Assembly (NCBI GenBank): GCA_002840715.1
Contig: PHBW01000014.1
Location: 45,384-109,383 of the forward strand
DNA from: Chloroflexi bacterium HGW-Chloroflexi-4
GTDB lineage: Bacteria; Chloroflexota; Anaerolineae; Anaerolineales; Anaerolineaceae
DNA: 64,000 nt
Direction of reading: 5' to 3'
This document shows, piece after piece, positions 1 through 10,128 of this stretch; within the stretch, counting starts at the first letter, position 1; the number at the start of each line of letters is the position of its first letter. The notes under the pieces were generated by a model. It had not been told where the DNA came from. It did not search any database and saw nothing but the letters and a program-made list of their open reading frames with translations. Made by a program: the position numbers and the translations under genes.

Positions 1-2510
1 TTATCGCTTGAATTCAATAAAGTTACCAACACCTCATGATCATGGGCTCGGCGCATGCTCATGGTTTCAATGGGCAGTTGAGGCAAATTGAGAAGGGTTC
101 CTGATGGAGGCAGCAGGCCGTCTGCTGGGGCTTCGCCCATGTGCTGCAATATCGGACGGGCGTGTTCCGCTTCGGCAGCAAATTGGTGTGCTCGGGATTC
201 ATTGAATTCTCCACAGTAGGGGAGTATTGCATAACGTGCTGTGACCGTGCCGGGTTGCGCGCCGGGGAAGTTGGTTTCCCAATAATTATTGGTCACCCAT
301 CCCAATAGCATGGCGCGTTCCTGGTTGGTTTCGGATTGATTGTGTCCAAAGTGGAAGTCACCCAACTGCACCATGGGGTTCTCGGGGGTGGCGATAGTGA
401 CGCCGTGCTGGCCATTATTGAAATCCACCCAGCCCTGCACGGTGAAATAGTCACGGCACGACCCGGCGAGTTGGTCCATATGTGTACGGACGGGCACACC
501 GCCGATATCAAAGCGCGCCTGAGTATTGGGCAGGTTAAACGGGAAGAGCAAATAGGTCGCTTCAGGGTGAATGGTAGTGCCCATCTTCCATTCCGATTGG
601 AATTCGATCTGGTCTCCCACTGTCGGAATATAGGTTCGCTGCATAATTTCACCGATCTTGTCGTGTTCAAGGATCTGTTCAACCACAGTAGCAGACGGAA
701 GTGAATATACTTTGTGCATCGCCAAGCGCGAAGGAGCGGTGCGGTTGGCTTTCCAATCTGGCAGCCAACCTCTTTCAGTCTCGGTTGTGACTTTCCAATC
801 CATTGAAAAAAGTAGTTTGCGTGGATCTGAGGTTTCGAAATCGGCGACTTCTTCGTGAATAAAACCATGCAAGGGAGCAACTGCCGAGCTGTCGATCCAT
901 TCATAATTGAGTTGTTTGTCAAAAAGCGAAGTTATACCACCTTTTTGTGTGTCAAAAGTGATTTTATAACGGCTGTTTTCAACAACACTATCATCACTTT
1001 CGACAGCTTCTGCCATGTAAGATAAATCATCCCATCCCACCACTTTGTAGCCAAATGCGGGCACTTGCACCGGTTTAAGCAGCCAACCCATTCCGCCGTT
1101 ATATTCCTTTTCTGAACGCCCCGTCCAAAAATCAGTGGGCTGCTGCATCCTGCCCAAGTAATGACGGCTCGAACTTGTGTCAGATCCCAGCCCGCGGGGG
1201 ATGAGTAAGTTTTTGGGCAGCGGTCCGCTGATCATGCGTTCCCAGGGCAATGTGTTAAATACCAGCATTTCAGTGGGGTCATTGCGGCGGATAAAGTGGG
1301 CAAAATCCGCCAGGGCATCGCGTTCAAGCATCAGACTGAGTGCACGCGCGGTATAGGCTATGTTTTTCTTGTGGTTATCCATTGAAAGCGAATCTTCAAG
1401 CTGCGGTTCATTCGAAGCGGTATCCGCACCCCAGGTGTGTTCGCCATATAAATTAAGCATCAGCCATGCCTGGTCACGGTAAAGTGCATTTGTTCGGTCT
1501 GCCCATCGCGTGGGGGAGGTCTCAAGGTTGATTTGGCTATTTTGGCCAATCAGATTTAAAACTGATGACAGTGCATCAGAACGAAATAAACGGCTGCGGG
1601 AGGTGCGGTTGATGGTGGTTTCACGGGCAGCCGAGATGCAGCCGAAATTCCAATAATCCGTCCAGTCTCCGCTGCTGGTCTGCAATCTAGCAGAGTCACC
1701 TTTGACCCTTTCCCAGAACATGCGCGGCGTGGCAGAAACCAGGCGGGGTGTTTTGCCCGACTGATTCCAACGGTTGGCAAACTCGGCAAAATTGCCCCAG
1801 GCTGAACCATTGTCACCATAGATATGAAACCCTTGCAGCATTAAGTAGGTCAAGGGGTAACCGACGGAGTCTAGATATGCATTTATTTTGGGCAGCCATT
1901 CAGCGAATGAGTCTTCTGATTCATTACCGATGCCGAAATCGTTAAGTTTTGAGTATTGCCAGCCGTTAAAAGCCGGCAGGGTGCGTCCGCTGGGTGCCTG
2001 CCAATGGAAGATACTTGGTCTGGGGGTTGGGGGGCCGCCAAAATGGTGATTGATGGCCATGCTGAACCCTTCTATGCCGGCATCCAGCAGGATGTCGGGC
2101 AGGGTCCAGTTTTGACCGTTGATGTCGCAGTTCATGGCGAAGCGAATATCGAAACCATATTCTTTGCGCATGCGAGCAATGGGGCGCAAGCTCTCGATGA
2201 GTTGAATGGTGTTTAAGAGGGGTGTATTGTTTGTCTGCATGGCCATGATTTCGATCATGCCGGCATTTTCTGCCGCGATTAACCGATCAACTTCAGTGGC
2301 GGAGGCAGTCTTAAGCCATGCTTCCAATCCGCAAGTGGTTTCCACCGTCCAGCGGAATTGTGAGTCTGAGGGATTGTTTTTGTACTGGTCGACCAAGCGC
2401 AGGGCGTCGTCGATAAAGCGATACTGCAGCTCCCAAAAAATGGGTTGGTCATTGGTAAAACCGATATCTGTATGCGTGTGGTGGATCATGTAAATCGTAT
2501 CGATCGTCAT
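1..2510 (-). CDS. GH38-fold glycoside hydrolase, DUF5054-like (3' end beyond window)
   Basis: An uninterrupted frame runs from ATG at 2510 to the left edge, giving at least 836 residues; the C-terminus lies outside the window. The N-terminus carries HHTHTDIGFT, the GH38-type metal site (H13 and D15 in the HxD pattern). FAMNCDINGQNW follows around residue 129, where GH38 enzymes carry their nucleophile Asp. Known GH38 enzymes are zinc-dependent alpha-mannosidases, but the HTDIGFT form resembles the poorly characterised DUF5054 group, so the substrate is uncertain. No signal peptide is visible, so it probably acts in the cytoplasm. It is transcribed divergently from a TetR gene across 125 bp holding paired operators, and GH31/GH35/GH51 genes follow on the other side, which suggests plant oligosaccharide breakdown. 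A GTGAGG Shine-Dalgarno-like stretch supports the start. Family fold is fairly sure; specificity is not. Confidence 0.75.
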   Translation of the reverse strand, partial: MTIDTIYMIHHTHTDIGFTNDQPIFWELQYRFIDDALRLVDQYKNNPSDSQFRWTVETTCGLEAWLKTASATEVDRLIAAENAGMIEIMAMQTNNTPLLNTIQLIESLRPIARMRKEYGFDIRFAMNCDINGQNWTLPDILLDAGIEGFSMAINHHFGGPPTPRPSIFHWQAPSGRTLPAFNGWQYSKLNDFGIGNESEDSFAEWLPKINAYLDSVGYPLTYLMLQGFHIYGDNGSAWGNFAEFANRWNQSGKTPRLVSATPRMFWERVKGDSARLQTSSGDWTDYWNFGCISAARETTINRTSRSRLFRSDALSSVLNLIGQNSQINLETSPTRWADRTNALYRDQAWLMLNLYGEHTWGADTASNEPQLEDSLSMDNHKKNIAYTARALSLMLERDALADFAHFIRRNDPTEMLVFNTLPWERMISGPLPKNLLIPRGLGSDTSSSRHYLGRMQQPTDFWTGRSEKEYNGGMGWLLKPVQVPAFGYKVVGWDDLSYMAEAVESDDSVVENSRYKITFDTQKGGITSLFDKQLNYEWIDSSAVAPLHGFIHEEVADFETSDPRKLLFSMDWKVTTETERGWLPDWKANRTAPSRLAMHKVYSLPSATVVEQILEHDKIGEIMQRTYIPTVGDQIEFQSEWKMGTTIHPEATYLLFPFNLPNTQARFDIGGVPVRTHMDQLAGSCRDYFTVQGWVDFNNGQHGVTIATPENPMVQLGDFHFGHNQSETNQERAMLLGWVTNNYWETNFPGAQPGTVTARYAILPYCGEFNESRAHQFAAEAEHARPILQHMGEAPADGLLPPSGTLLNLPQLPIETMSMRRAHDHEVLVTLLNSSD

Positions 2511-2571
2511 AATGCCTCACAGGGTGGGTGCGTCGGCGGACCAGGTTATTGTGAATGTATTTGGTTTTATC

Positions 2572-2614
2572 TTGACGTTGTCAATATTATAGTATTAATC
2601 TTGACAGTGTCAAG
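2572..2614. promoter_or_regulatory. Paired TTGAC-N3-GTCAA operators
   Basis: Two copies of the inverted repeat TTGAC-N3-GTCAA lie at 2572-2584 and 2601-2613, centres 29 bp apart. The second extends to CTTGAC/GTCAAG. They occupy the space between the divergent GH38-like and TetR genes and overlap the -35 boxes of both directions. The likely ligand is the adjacent TetR protein. This is inferred from position and symmetry. Confidence 0.7.
2586..2613 (-). promoter_or_regulatory. Promoter of the GH38-like gene
   Basis: On the minus strand TTGACA (2613-2608) is separated by 16 bp from TATAAT (2591-2586), both perfect consensus hexamers. The -35 lies inside the second operator and the -10 abuts the first, so a bound repressor would block polymerase. 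Confidence 0.7.
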
Positions 2615-2629
2615 GTGTTCAGGTAGGAT
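2601..2629 (+). promoter_or_regulatory. Promoter of the TetR/GH31/GH35 unit
   Basis: TTGACA (2601-2606) and TAGGAT (2624-2629) are 17 bp apart on the plus strand. The predicted start falls at the ATG at 2636, implying a leaderless or very short leader. However, AGGTAGGA at 2621-2628 could instead be the ribosome site of a transcript begun upstream. Confidence 0.5.
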
Positions 2630-2635
2630 TATGAC

Positions 2636-3268
2636 ATGGACACTAAAAAATACCATCACGGCGATTTGAAAAACACGCTCATCCAGGCTGGAATTGAAAT
2701 TCTGGCCGAAGAAGGGGTGGGCGGACTGAGCTTGCGCAAGGTGGCTCAGAAAGCAGGTGTCAGTCATAATGCGCCGTATTTTCATTTCACTGACAAACAG
2801 GCATTAATTGCAGCCATATCCACCGAAGGGTATCGCAGTCTTTATGAACAATTGGTGCTGATTCAAGAAACATTTCGAGAAGATCCACGAAGGCAGTTGG
2901 TTGAAGCAGCTTTTATGTATCTGCGTTTTGCCCAATCACAACCAGCACACTTCAAAGTGACATTTTCCAATGCTGTTGAACGTGAAGACGCCTATCCTGC
3001 ATTGGTGGAAATGGCAGATAATCTCATTGCCGAGCTGATAAAAATTGTTGGTGCCTGTCAAAAAGCGGGTATTCTTCATCCGGCTCCTGTCGGCGCATTG
3101 GCTGTCAGTATTTGGAGTGCAGTCCACGGATTCACCAGCCTTTTCATTGACGGACAATCCATGCACGAACGGCTTAAGGTTGCCCCGGTGGATCAACTCT
3201 TGATCTTTACATTAAATCAATTTACGGTCGCAGATTGGTCTGCGGAGCATTTTCCACTACCAGAGTAA
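2636..3268 (+). CDS. TetR/AcrR-family regulator with WHG-type C-terminal domain
   Basis: 210 residues. The N-terminal helix-turn-helix (about 15-60) includes LSLRKVAQKAGVSHNAPYFHF followed by TDKQALI, the standard TetR pattern. The C-terminal half contains SIWSAVHGFTSLF, characteristic of the WHG ligand-binding domain subgroup. Such proteins are usually dimeric repressors released by a small molecule. It lies 125 bp from the divergent GH38-like gene and 25 bp before the GH31 gene, so it is placed to control a whole glycosidase cluster through the two TTGAC-N3-GTCAA repeats in its own promoter; the inducer may be an oligosaccharide breakdown product, which is inference. A TetR protein, rather than LacI or GntR, guarding glycosidases is somewhat unusual. 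Confidence 0.9.
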   Translation: MDTKKYHHGDLKNTLIQAGIEILAEEGVGGLSLRKVAQKAGVSHNAPYFHFTDKQALIAAISTEGYRSLYEQLVLIQETFREDPRRQLVEAAFMYLRFAQSQPAHFKVTFSNAVEREDAYPALVEMADNLIAELIKIVGACQKAGILHPAPVGALAVSIWSAVHGFTSLFIDGQSMHERLKVAPVDQLLIFTLNQFTVADWSAEHFPLPE

Positions 3269-3293
3269 TTATTATAGAAAGGTTGGTTCCATT

Positions 3294-5540
3294 ATGCCTC
3301 TTCCTCCCGTACCTGAATTTCACCCTTTGGCACAACCTGAAGCCGTAATAAAGATTGGATGCGCAAGATTCACAATTCTGACTGATCGCATAATCCGGCT
3401 TGAGTTCAGCAAGATTGGCCATTTTGAAGATCGACCCTCGCAAGCCTTCTGGCACCGCTGGCAGCCTGTACCGATTTTCAAAAAATCCATCTCAGAAGGT
3501 TTTGTGGAAATTGAAACGGATTTTCTGCGACTCACTTATATTCCATCTGAGCGTGGATTCAGTAAAGCCAATTTGTCCATCCGGTTGAAACAAACGGGTA
3601 TAACCTGGCATTATGGCGATAAAGCTTCCGATAACTTGTTGGGCACCGCCCGCACTCTTGATGGCGATGCCGGCACCACAAAATTGGAACACGGCCTGCT
3701 CTCAAAATCCGGATGGGCGCTTGTGGATGACTCGACAACACCGGTCTTCACAGAATCTGGCTGGGTGGATGCGCGGGCGCATGTCAAAACCAATAAGCCC
3801 CTTTCTTCCATCTTTACTATATCCTCAGATAATAACAAAGACCTTTACTTCTTTGGTTACGGCGTGGATTATGCTGCCTGTCTGGCTGATTTCACCCGCA
3901 TCTCAGGGCCGATTCCCATGATTCCGCGCTACATTTTGGGCAACTGGTGGAGCCGCTATTGGGAGTACACCCAGGAAGAGCTCAAAAATCTGATGCAGGA
4001 TTTTCAAGCGCATGAAGTGCCGCTCTCTGTCTGCATCATAGATATGGATTGGCATATCACCAAAACCGGCAACCGCTCCGACGGCTGGACGGGTTACACC
4101 TGGAACCGCCAGCTCTTTCCCGATCCAGAAGGGTTGATTGAATGGCTGCATTCCCAGGGATTGAAAACGGCACTTAATTTACATCCAGCCAATGGGGTTT
4201 TTCCACACGAAGAACAGTACCAACAATTGGCAGAGTGGATGGGTCTTGACCCGAATTCACAAAAACAAATTCCTTTTGATATCGCTGACCCTCGTTTTAT
4301 GGAAGGATACTTTGAAATTTTGCATCATCCCTACGAGGAGATGGTTTCAAAAAAGAAGGACTCAAATTCCAACGCAATTGAAGGTGTGGATTTCTGGTGG
4401 ATGGATTATCAGCAGAAAAAAACCAGCAAGATTCCAGGTTTGGATCCCCTCTGGCTGCTCAACCACCTGCATTTTCAAGATCTCGGTCGCGATGGACGAA
4501 AAAGACCCTTTGTGTTCTCGCGCTGGGGCGGACTTGGCAATCACCGCTACCCGATCGGCTTTAGCGGCGACACCTTCGTGAAATGGCGCACCCTGGCCTA
4601 TCAGCCGTACTTTACAGCCACTGCAGCTAATGTAGCTTATGGCTGGTGGAGTCATGATCTTGGCGGCCACATGATGGATGATCTCACCCCTGAGCTTTAT
4701 TTGCGTTGGCTCCAATTTGGTGTTTTCAGCCCAATCTTCCGCATGCATTCCACAAAACGTGCCAGCCTTGAGCGCCGTCCGTGGATGAAACCCGAACGTA
4801 TCTTTAATGCTTCACGTTCAGTCATGCAGTTGAGGCATGCTTTGATCCCCTATATTTACAATATGGCTTGGCGGGCTCACCAGAGCGGCATAAGTCTGGT
4901 TGCCCCAATGTATTATGGCAATATGCAATCCCCACAGGCCTTTGAAGCCAGAGACCAGTTTTTCTTTGGTTCAGAGCTTATTGCTGCTCCGATCATTGAA
5001 CCTGCGGATACCGTTACGCACAAGGTTGAAAAGCAGGTCTGGCTTCCAGAGGGAACCTGGACCCAGTTTTTCAGCGGCTTGAAATTCAATGGAAATCAAT
5101 GGCACACAATTACTGCCGATCTTGAAGACATTCCGGTTTTTGCCAAATCCGGGGCTATCGTTCCGCTTGCACCGATCACAGGCTGGGGCGGAGTGGAAAA
5201 CCCCGAAATGTTGGATGTTTATGTGTTCCCCGGTGCAGATAATTCTTTCGAGTTGTATGAAGATGATGGGTTGACCACCGATTACCAGCAGGGAGTATTT
5301 TGTGTCACGAAGTTCACACTTCAAGACGGAATTTTTACCATCCATCCTGCAACGGGTAGTGTAAACCTCATCCCGGCCACCCGCACCTACCGCATCCATT
5401 TGCGTGGAGTAGATGAGAACACAATACAGAATGCGTCAGGTGAATACAATCCGCAAACTTATACTTACTCAATTAAACCCTTTATTCTCTCATCCAATCA
5501 GGCATGCTCAATTAATTTCAATTTCAAGGAGTCAAAATGA
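3294..5540 (+). CDS. GH31 family alpha-glycosidase
   Basis: 748 residues. The GH31 catalytic barrel is clear: IPMIPRYILGNWWSRYW begins it. The nucleophile is D371 in VDFWWMDYQQ, and the acid/base is D426 in GFSGDTFVKW. SHDLGGHMMD and FRMHSTK match later barrel strands. An N-terminal beta domain precedes it and C-terminal beta domains follow (about 560-748). GH31 includes alpha-glucosidases and alpha-xylosidases; the sequence read by eye does not separate these. No signal peptide is present, so it probably cleaves imported oligosaccharides in the cytoplasm. It lies 25 bp after the TetR gene and overlaps the GH35 gene by 4 bp (ATGA), indicating a single operon with translational coupling. With GH35 and GH51 nearby, hemicellulose such as xyloglucan or arabinogalactan is a reasonable source. 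Confidence 0.93.
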   Translation: MPLPPVPEFHPLAQPEAVIKIGCARFTILTDRIIRLEFSKIGHFEDRPSQAFWHRWQPVPIFKKSISEGFVEIETDFLRLTYIPSERGFSKANLSIRLKQTGITWHYGDKASDNLLGTARTLDGDAGTTKLEHGLLSKSGWALVDDSTTPVFTESGWVDARAHVKTNKPLSSIFTISSDNNKDLYFFGYGVDYAACLADFTRISGPIPMIPRYILGNWWSRYWEYTQEELKNLMQDFQAHEVPLSVCIIDMDWHITKTGNRSDGWTGYTWNRQLFPDPEGLIEWLHSQGLKTALNLHPANGVFPHEEQYQQLAEWMGLDPNSQKQIPFDIADPRFMEGYFEILHHPYEEMVSKKKDSNSNAIEGVDFWWMDYQQKKTSKIPGLDPLWLLNHLHFQDLGRDGRKRPFVFSRWGGLGNHRYPIGFSGDTFVKWRTLAYQPYFTATAANVAYGWWSHDLGGHMMDDLTPELYLRWLQFGVFSPIFRMHSTKRASLERRPWMKPERIFNASRSVMQLRHALIPYIYNMAWRAHQSGISLVAPMYYGNMQSPQAFEARDQFFFGSELIAAPIIEPADTVTHKVEKQVWLPEGTWTQFFSGLKFNGNQWHTITADLEDIPVFAKSGAIVPLAPITGWGGVENPEMLDVYVFPGADNSFELYEDDGLTTDYQQGVFCVTKFTLQDGIFTIHPATGSVNLIPATRTYRIHLRGVDENTIQNASGEYNPQTYTYSIKPFILSSNQACSINFNFKESK

Positions 5541-7270
5541 CGCTTAGTATTTCTGGAGATCAGTTTATTCTGGAAGGCAAACCCTTCCGCATCCTCTCAG
5601 GCGCCATGCATTACTTCCGTGTTCCACGCGAATATTGGCATGACCGCCTTGGAAAAATGCGTTTGATGGGACTCAATACAATTGAAACATACGTCGCCTG
5701 GAATCTGCATGAGCCTAAACCGGGTGAGTTCCATTTTGAGGGCAATCTTGATATTGAAGCTTTCATTCGAGCTGCCGCTGAGCATGGTTTAAAAGTTATT
5801 TTACGTCCCGGACCCTACATCTGCTCTGAATGGGATTTTGGCGGGCTGCCGGCCTGGCTTTTGAAAGATCCACAAATGCAAGTAAGGTGCAGCTATCCCC
5901 CCTTTATCGCAGCCATGGATCGTTTCTTTGATGTTCTTCTAAAACCCCTTCTTTCACTCCAGTTTTCACAAGGAGGTCCCATAATAATGGTTCAGGTTGA
6001 AAATGAATATGGCAGTTATGGAGACGACAAAGCATACCTTGCTCATATCCGAGACACCCTGCGCCGTATTGGTGTTGTAGAATTTCTATTTACTTCTGAT
6101 GGTGAGCAGGGGCGCAACCTTAATGCAGGCATGCTTGACGGCACTTTTGCCACAGTCAATTTTGACCATGCTCCTGAACATGCGTTCAAGTTGCTGCGTG
6201 AACTTCAACCAGACGGTCCGTTGATGTGCTCCGAGTTTTGGGATGGCTGGTTCGACCATTGGAAGCTTTGGCATGAGACACGGCCAGCTTTTAGAGTGGC
6301 TGCCATTTTTGAAAGAATGTTGAAGGCCGGAGCCTCTGTTAACCTTTATATGTGGCACGGCGGTACGAATTTCGGTTTCATGAACGGCGCCAATTATGTT
6401 TTTGGAAAATATCTTTCCATCGTCAACACTTATGATTATGATGCCCCGCTTTCTGAAGCTGGTGATATTACTCCAAAATATCACAGACTGCGCCAGGTGA
6501 TCAGTAAGTTTGCGCCAGTGCCTGATGAACCTCTGCCAGCAAACGCCCCCAAACTTCAGATTGAGCAAGTGGAGGTGACCTCTGCTGTTTCATTGTGGAA
6601 ATCACTTCCAAAACTTTCATCGCCTGTGCGCTTGCCAAATCCCGAACCGATGGAATATCTTGATCAGAATTATGGTTTTATCCTTTACCGCATCCGTTTA
6701 AGCGGACCTCAAAGCGGGTCAATGTCAATCAAAGGTCTGCGAGATCGTGCCCAGGTCTTTGTGGACGGCAAACCGGTTGGTGTTCTGCGCCGAAATCGTC
6801 CAAACCAAAGTCTGAGAATTGCAGTGCCACAAGCCGGTGCTCAATTGGATATTCTGGTTGAAAACATGGGGAGGGTCAATTTTGGTCCCGAATTAATGGA
6901 TCGAAAAGGCATTCTTGGCGGTGTGATTTTGAATGGCCATTATGTTTTTGATTGGGAAGTCTTCTGCCTGCCGCTTGATGATCTTTCAGCACTTGAGTTT
7001 GCCAATACTGAAAATGTCATGAATGAACCGGCTTTTTATCGTGCTGCGTTTATGGTTGATCAACCGCTTGACACTTTTCTCAAGCTGCCGGGTTGGGAGA
7101 AGGGCGTCGCCTGGGTCAACGGTTTTAACCTCGGACGCTATTGGAAGGTTGGCCCCCAACAGGCGCTTTATGTGCCGGCGACAGTATTAAAGCCTGGCAA
7201 AAACGAATTGACCTTGTTCGAACTGCACGGCACCCGAAAAATGCAGGCAAGGTTCACCGCTAAACCCTAG
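5537..7270 (+). CDS. GH35 beta-galactosidase
   Basis: 577 residues, close to the size of bacterial and animal-type GH35 enzymes. The N-terminal barrel has the family's opening (FRILSGAMHYFRVPREYW), the acid/base Glu in VQVENEYGSYG (E157) and the nucleophile Glu in MCSEFWDGWFDHW (E233), followed by YMWHGGTNFGFM. A C-terminal jelly-roll region ends with GWEKGVAWVNGFNLGRYW and GPQQALYVP, typical of GH35. It hydrolyses terminal beta-galactose from oligosaccharides. No signal peptide is visible, so it is likely cytoplasmic. Its ATG overlaps the stop of the GH31 gene, so the two are coupled. A hairpin terminator follows at 7291. The assignment is secure; linkage preference is unknown. Confidence 0.95.
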   Translation: MTLSISGDQFILEGKPFRILSGAMHYFRVPREYWHDRLGKMRLMGLNTIETYVAWNLHEPKPGEFHFEGNLDIEAFIRAAAEHGLKVILRPGPYICSEWDFGGLPAWLLKDPQMQVRCSYPPFIAAMDRFFDVLLKPLLSLQFSQGGPIIMVQVENEYGSYGDDKAYLAHIRDTLRRIGVVEFLFTSDGEQGRNLNAGMLDGTFATVNFDHAPEHAFKLLRELQPDGPLMCSEFWDGWFDHWKLWHETRPAFRVAAIFERMLKAGASVNLYMWHGGTNFGFMNGANYVFGKYLSIVNTYDYDAPLSEAGDITPKYHRLRQVISKFAPVPDEPLPANAPKLQIEQVEVTSAVSLWKSLPKLSSPVRLPNPEPMEYLDQNYGFILYRIRLSGPQSGSMSIKGLRDRAQVFVDGKPVGVLRRNRPNQSLRIAVPQAGAQLDILVENMGRVNFGPELMDRKGILGGVILNGHYVFDWEVFCLPLDDLSALEFANTENVMNEPAFYRAAFMVDQPLDTFLKLPGWEKGVAWVNGFNLGRYWKVGPQQALYVPATVLKPGKNELTLFELHGTRKMQARFTAKP

Positions 7271-7290
7271 AGAATGATTTGATATGCAAA

Positions 7291-7330
7291 AGAGGTAGAA
7301 AGAAATAACTCACTCTACCTTTTTATTTAT
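7291..7330 (+). terminator. Intrinsic terminator after GH35
   Basis: AGAGGTAGA (7291-7299) pairs with TCTACCTTT (7314-7322), allowing one G-U pair, and a T-rich run follows. It closes the TetR-GH31-GH35 operon. A TTGACA at 7338 could belong to a promoter for the next gene, but no well spaced -10 is evident. Confidence 0.7.
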
Positions 7331-7404
7331 ATTTTTTTTGACAAAATGGTATTATTCTTTTGAAAAAATTATTTTGCCCAAGTGATTTGCATCTATAAGG
7401 ATAA

Positions 7405-8961
<1,557 letters not shown>

Positions 8962-9030
8962 ATTATTGGTTTGGCTAATTAATTAATCAAATTTGTCAAT
9001 AATCTGAGCAAAAGGGAAAAATTACATCGA

Positions 9031-9095
9031 AGACTTTTCCTTCTCCTTGAAGAAAGTCTAGACGAGAGTCCCATCTGGTCCATGGGGCTCTTTTT
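9031..9095 (+). terminator. Tandem hairpins, second an intrinsic terminator
   Basis: AGACTTT (9031-9037) pairs with AAAGTCT (9053-9059). Immediately after, AGAGTCCCAT (9065-9074) pairs with ATGGGGCTCT (9082-9091), ten pairs with one G-U, followed by TTTTT. The second is a good terminator for the arabinofuranosidase gene; the first may stabilise the mRNA end. Confidence 0.75.
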
Positions 9096-9164
9096 ATTGA
9101 ACTTAACTGGCAATTTACATTTTCAGTAGAAGATGAAATACAATTAGGCATTAGGAGAGTAGAA

Positions 9165-10046
9165 ATGGATATTGAAACCTTACGGGACTGGGTTAATCAA
9201 CGTGACTCTTTCAGCATTTTGGAAACCGCGGATGTTTTTACCGGTGAAAGAAAAGTCTTAAAAGAATTTGATTTCGTGGTTGAAGCGCCAAATTGGACGC
9301 GGGACGGTAGAAACCTGGTCTTTAACAGCAAAGGACGAATTTTCACCTATCAATTGGCGAGTGGAGTAGTAACGGAAATCGAGAGCGGATTTGCAGTTGA
9401 TTGCAATAATGACCATGTGCTCTCACCCGACAATAAAGAGATTGCCCTCAGCCATCACAGCCATGGTGACGCACAATCTCGCATCTATATCCTTCCGCTT
9501 GCTGGCGGCGAGCCCAGGTTGGTGACTGAAAAAGGACCTAGCTATCTTCACGGTTGGTCTCCGGATGGGAAGACATTGGCTTACTGCGCAGAGCGTGGTG
9601 GTCAGTATGATATTTATACGATTTCGGTCAATGGCGGCCTGGAGCGTCAGCTCACTGATCTGCCCGGTCTGGACGACGGTCCCGAGTATTCTCCAACAGG
9701 CGAGCATATCTGGTTCAATTCCACCCGCACCGGTTTGATGCAGGTTTGGCGCATGCGAACGGACGGGTCAAACCCTGAGCACATGGTACAAGAAGAAGCC
9801 AATGACTGGTTTCCACATGTTTCGCCTGACGGCAAGTGGGTGGTTTACATTGCTTATGCAAAAGGAGATGTGGACCCAGGCGACCATCCAGCGAACAAGA
9901 ATGTTGAGCTGCGTTTGATTCCGGCTGAAGGTGGAGAATCCAAAACTATTGCGAAGCTGTTTGGCGGACAAGGCACCATCAATGTGAATTCATGGTCGCC
10001 AGATAACCGAACCATTGCTTTTGTCTCTTATCGATTGAAAGAATAA
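9165..10046 (+). CDS. WD40-like (PD40/TolB-type) beta-propeller protein
   Basis: 293 residues made of repeated PD40-type blades. Recurrent motifs are LSPDNKEIALS, WSPDGKTLAYC, YSPTGEHIWFNS, VSPDGKWVVYI and WSPDNRTIAFVS, about 45-50 residues apart, giving roughly six blades. There is no signal peptide, unlike periplasmic TolB, so it is probably cytosolic. Such stand-alone propellers often resemble the N-terminal half of dipeptidyl-peptidase-like or oligogalacturonide-lyase-like proteins and frequently neighbour sugar-degrading genes; a scaffold or accessory role is inference. It follows the arabinofuranosidase by 203 bp with a terminator between and ends at a strong bidirectional terminator. 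No catalytic residues could be identified. Confidence 0.85.
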   Translation: MDIETLRDWVNQRDSFSILETADVFTGERKVLKEFDFVVEAPNWTRDGRNLVFNSKGRIFTYQLASGVVTEIESGFAVDCNNDHVLSPDNKEIALSHHSHGDAQSRIYILPLAGGEPRLVTEKGPSYLHGWSPDGKTLAYCAERGGQYDIYTISVNGGLERQLTDLPGLDDGPEYSPTGEHIWFNSTRTGLMQVWRMRTDGSNPEHMVQEEANDWFPHVSPDGKWVVYIAYAKGDVDPGDHPANKNVELRLIPAEGGESKTIAKLFGGQGTINVNSWSPDNRTIAFVSYRLKE

Positions 10047-10075
10047 AAATACTCGCTGAAGATATATGAAATACC

Positions 10076-10108
10076 AAAAACGCCAGTCCTGATCAGGACT
10101 GGCGTTTT
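10076..10108. terminator. Bidirectional terminator
   Basis: CGCCAGTCCTGA and its complement TCAGGACTGGCG form a perfect palindrome flanked by A5 on the left and T4 on the right. It lies between the converging propeller gene and the PQQ-repeat gene and can serve both. Confidence 0.9.
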
Positions 10109-10128
10109 ATTTGAAGGTCTTGGAAAAA

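Noticed and set aside
293..922. 209-codon minus-strand frame and overlapping plus-strand frames before 2500
   Set aside because: They lie inside the GH38-like gene in other frames and lack ribosome sites. The true gene is open through the left edge.
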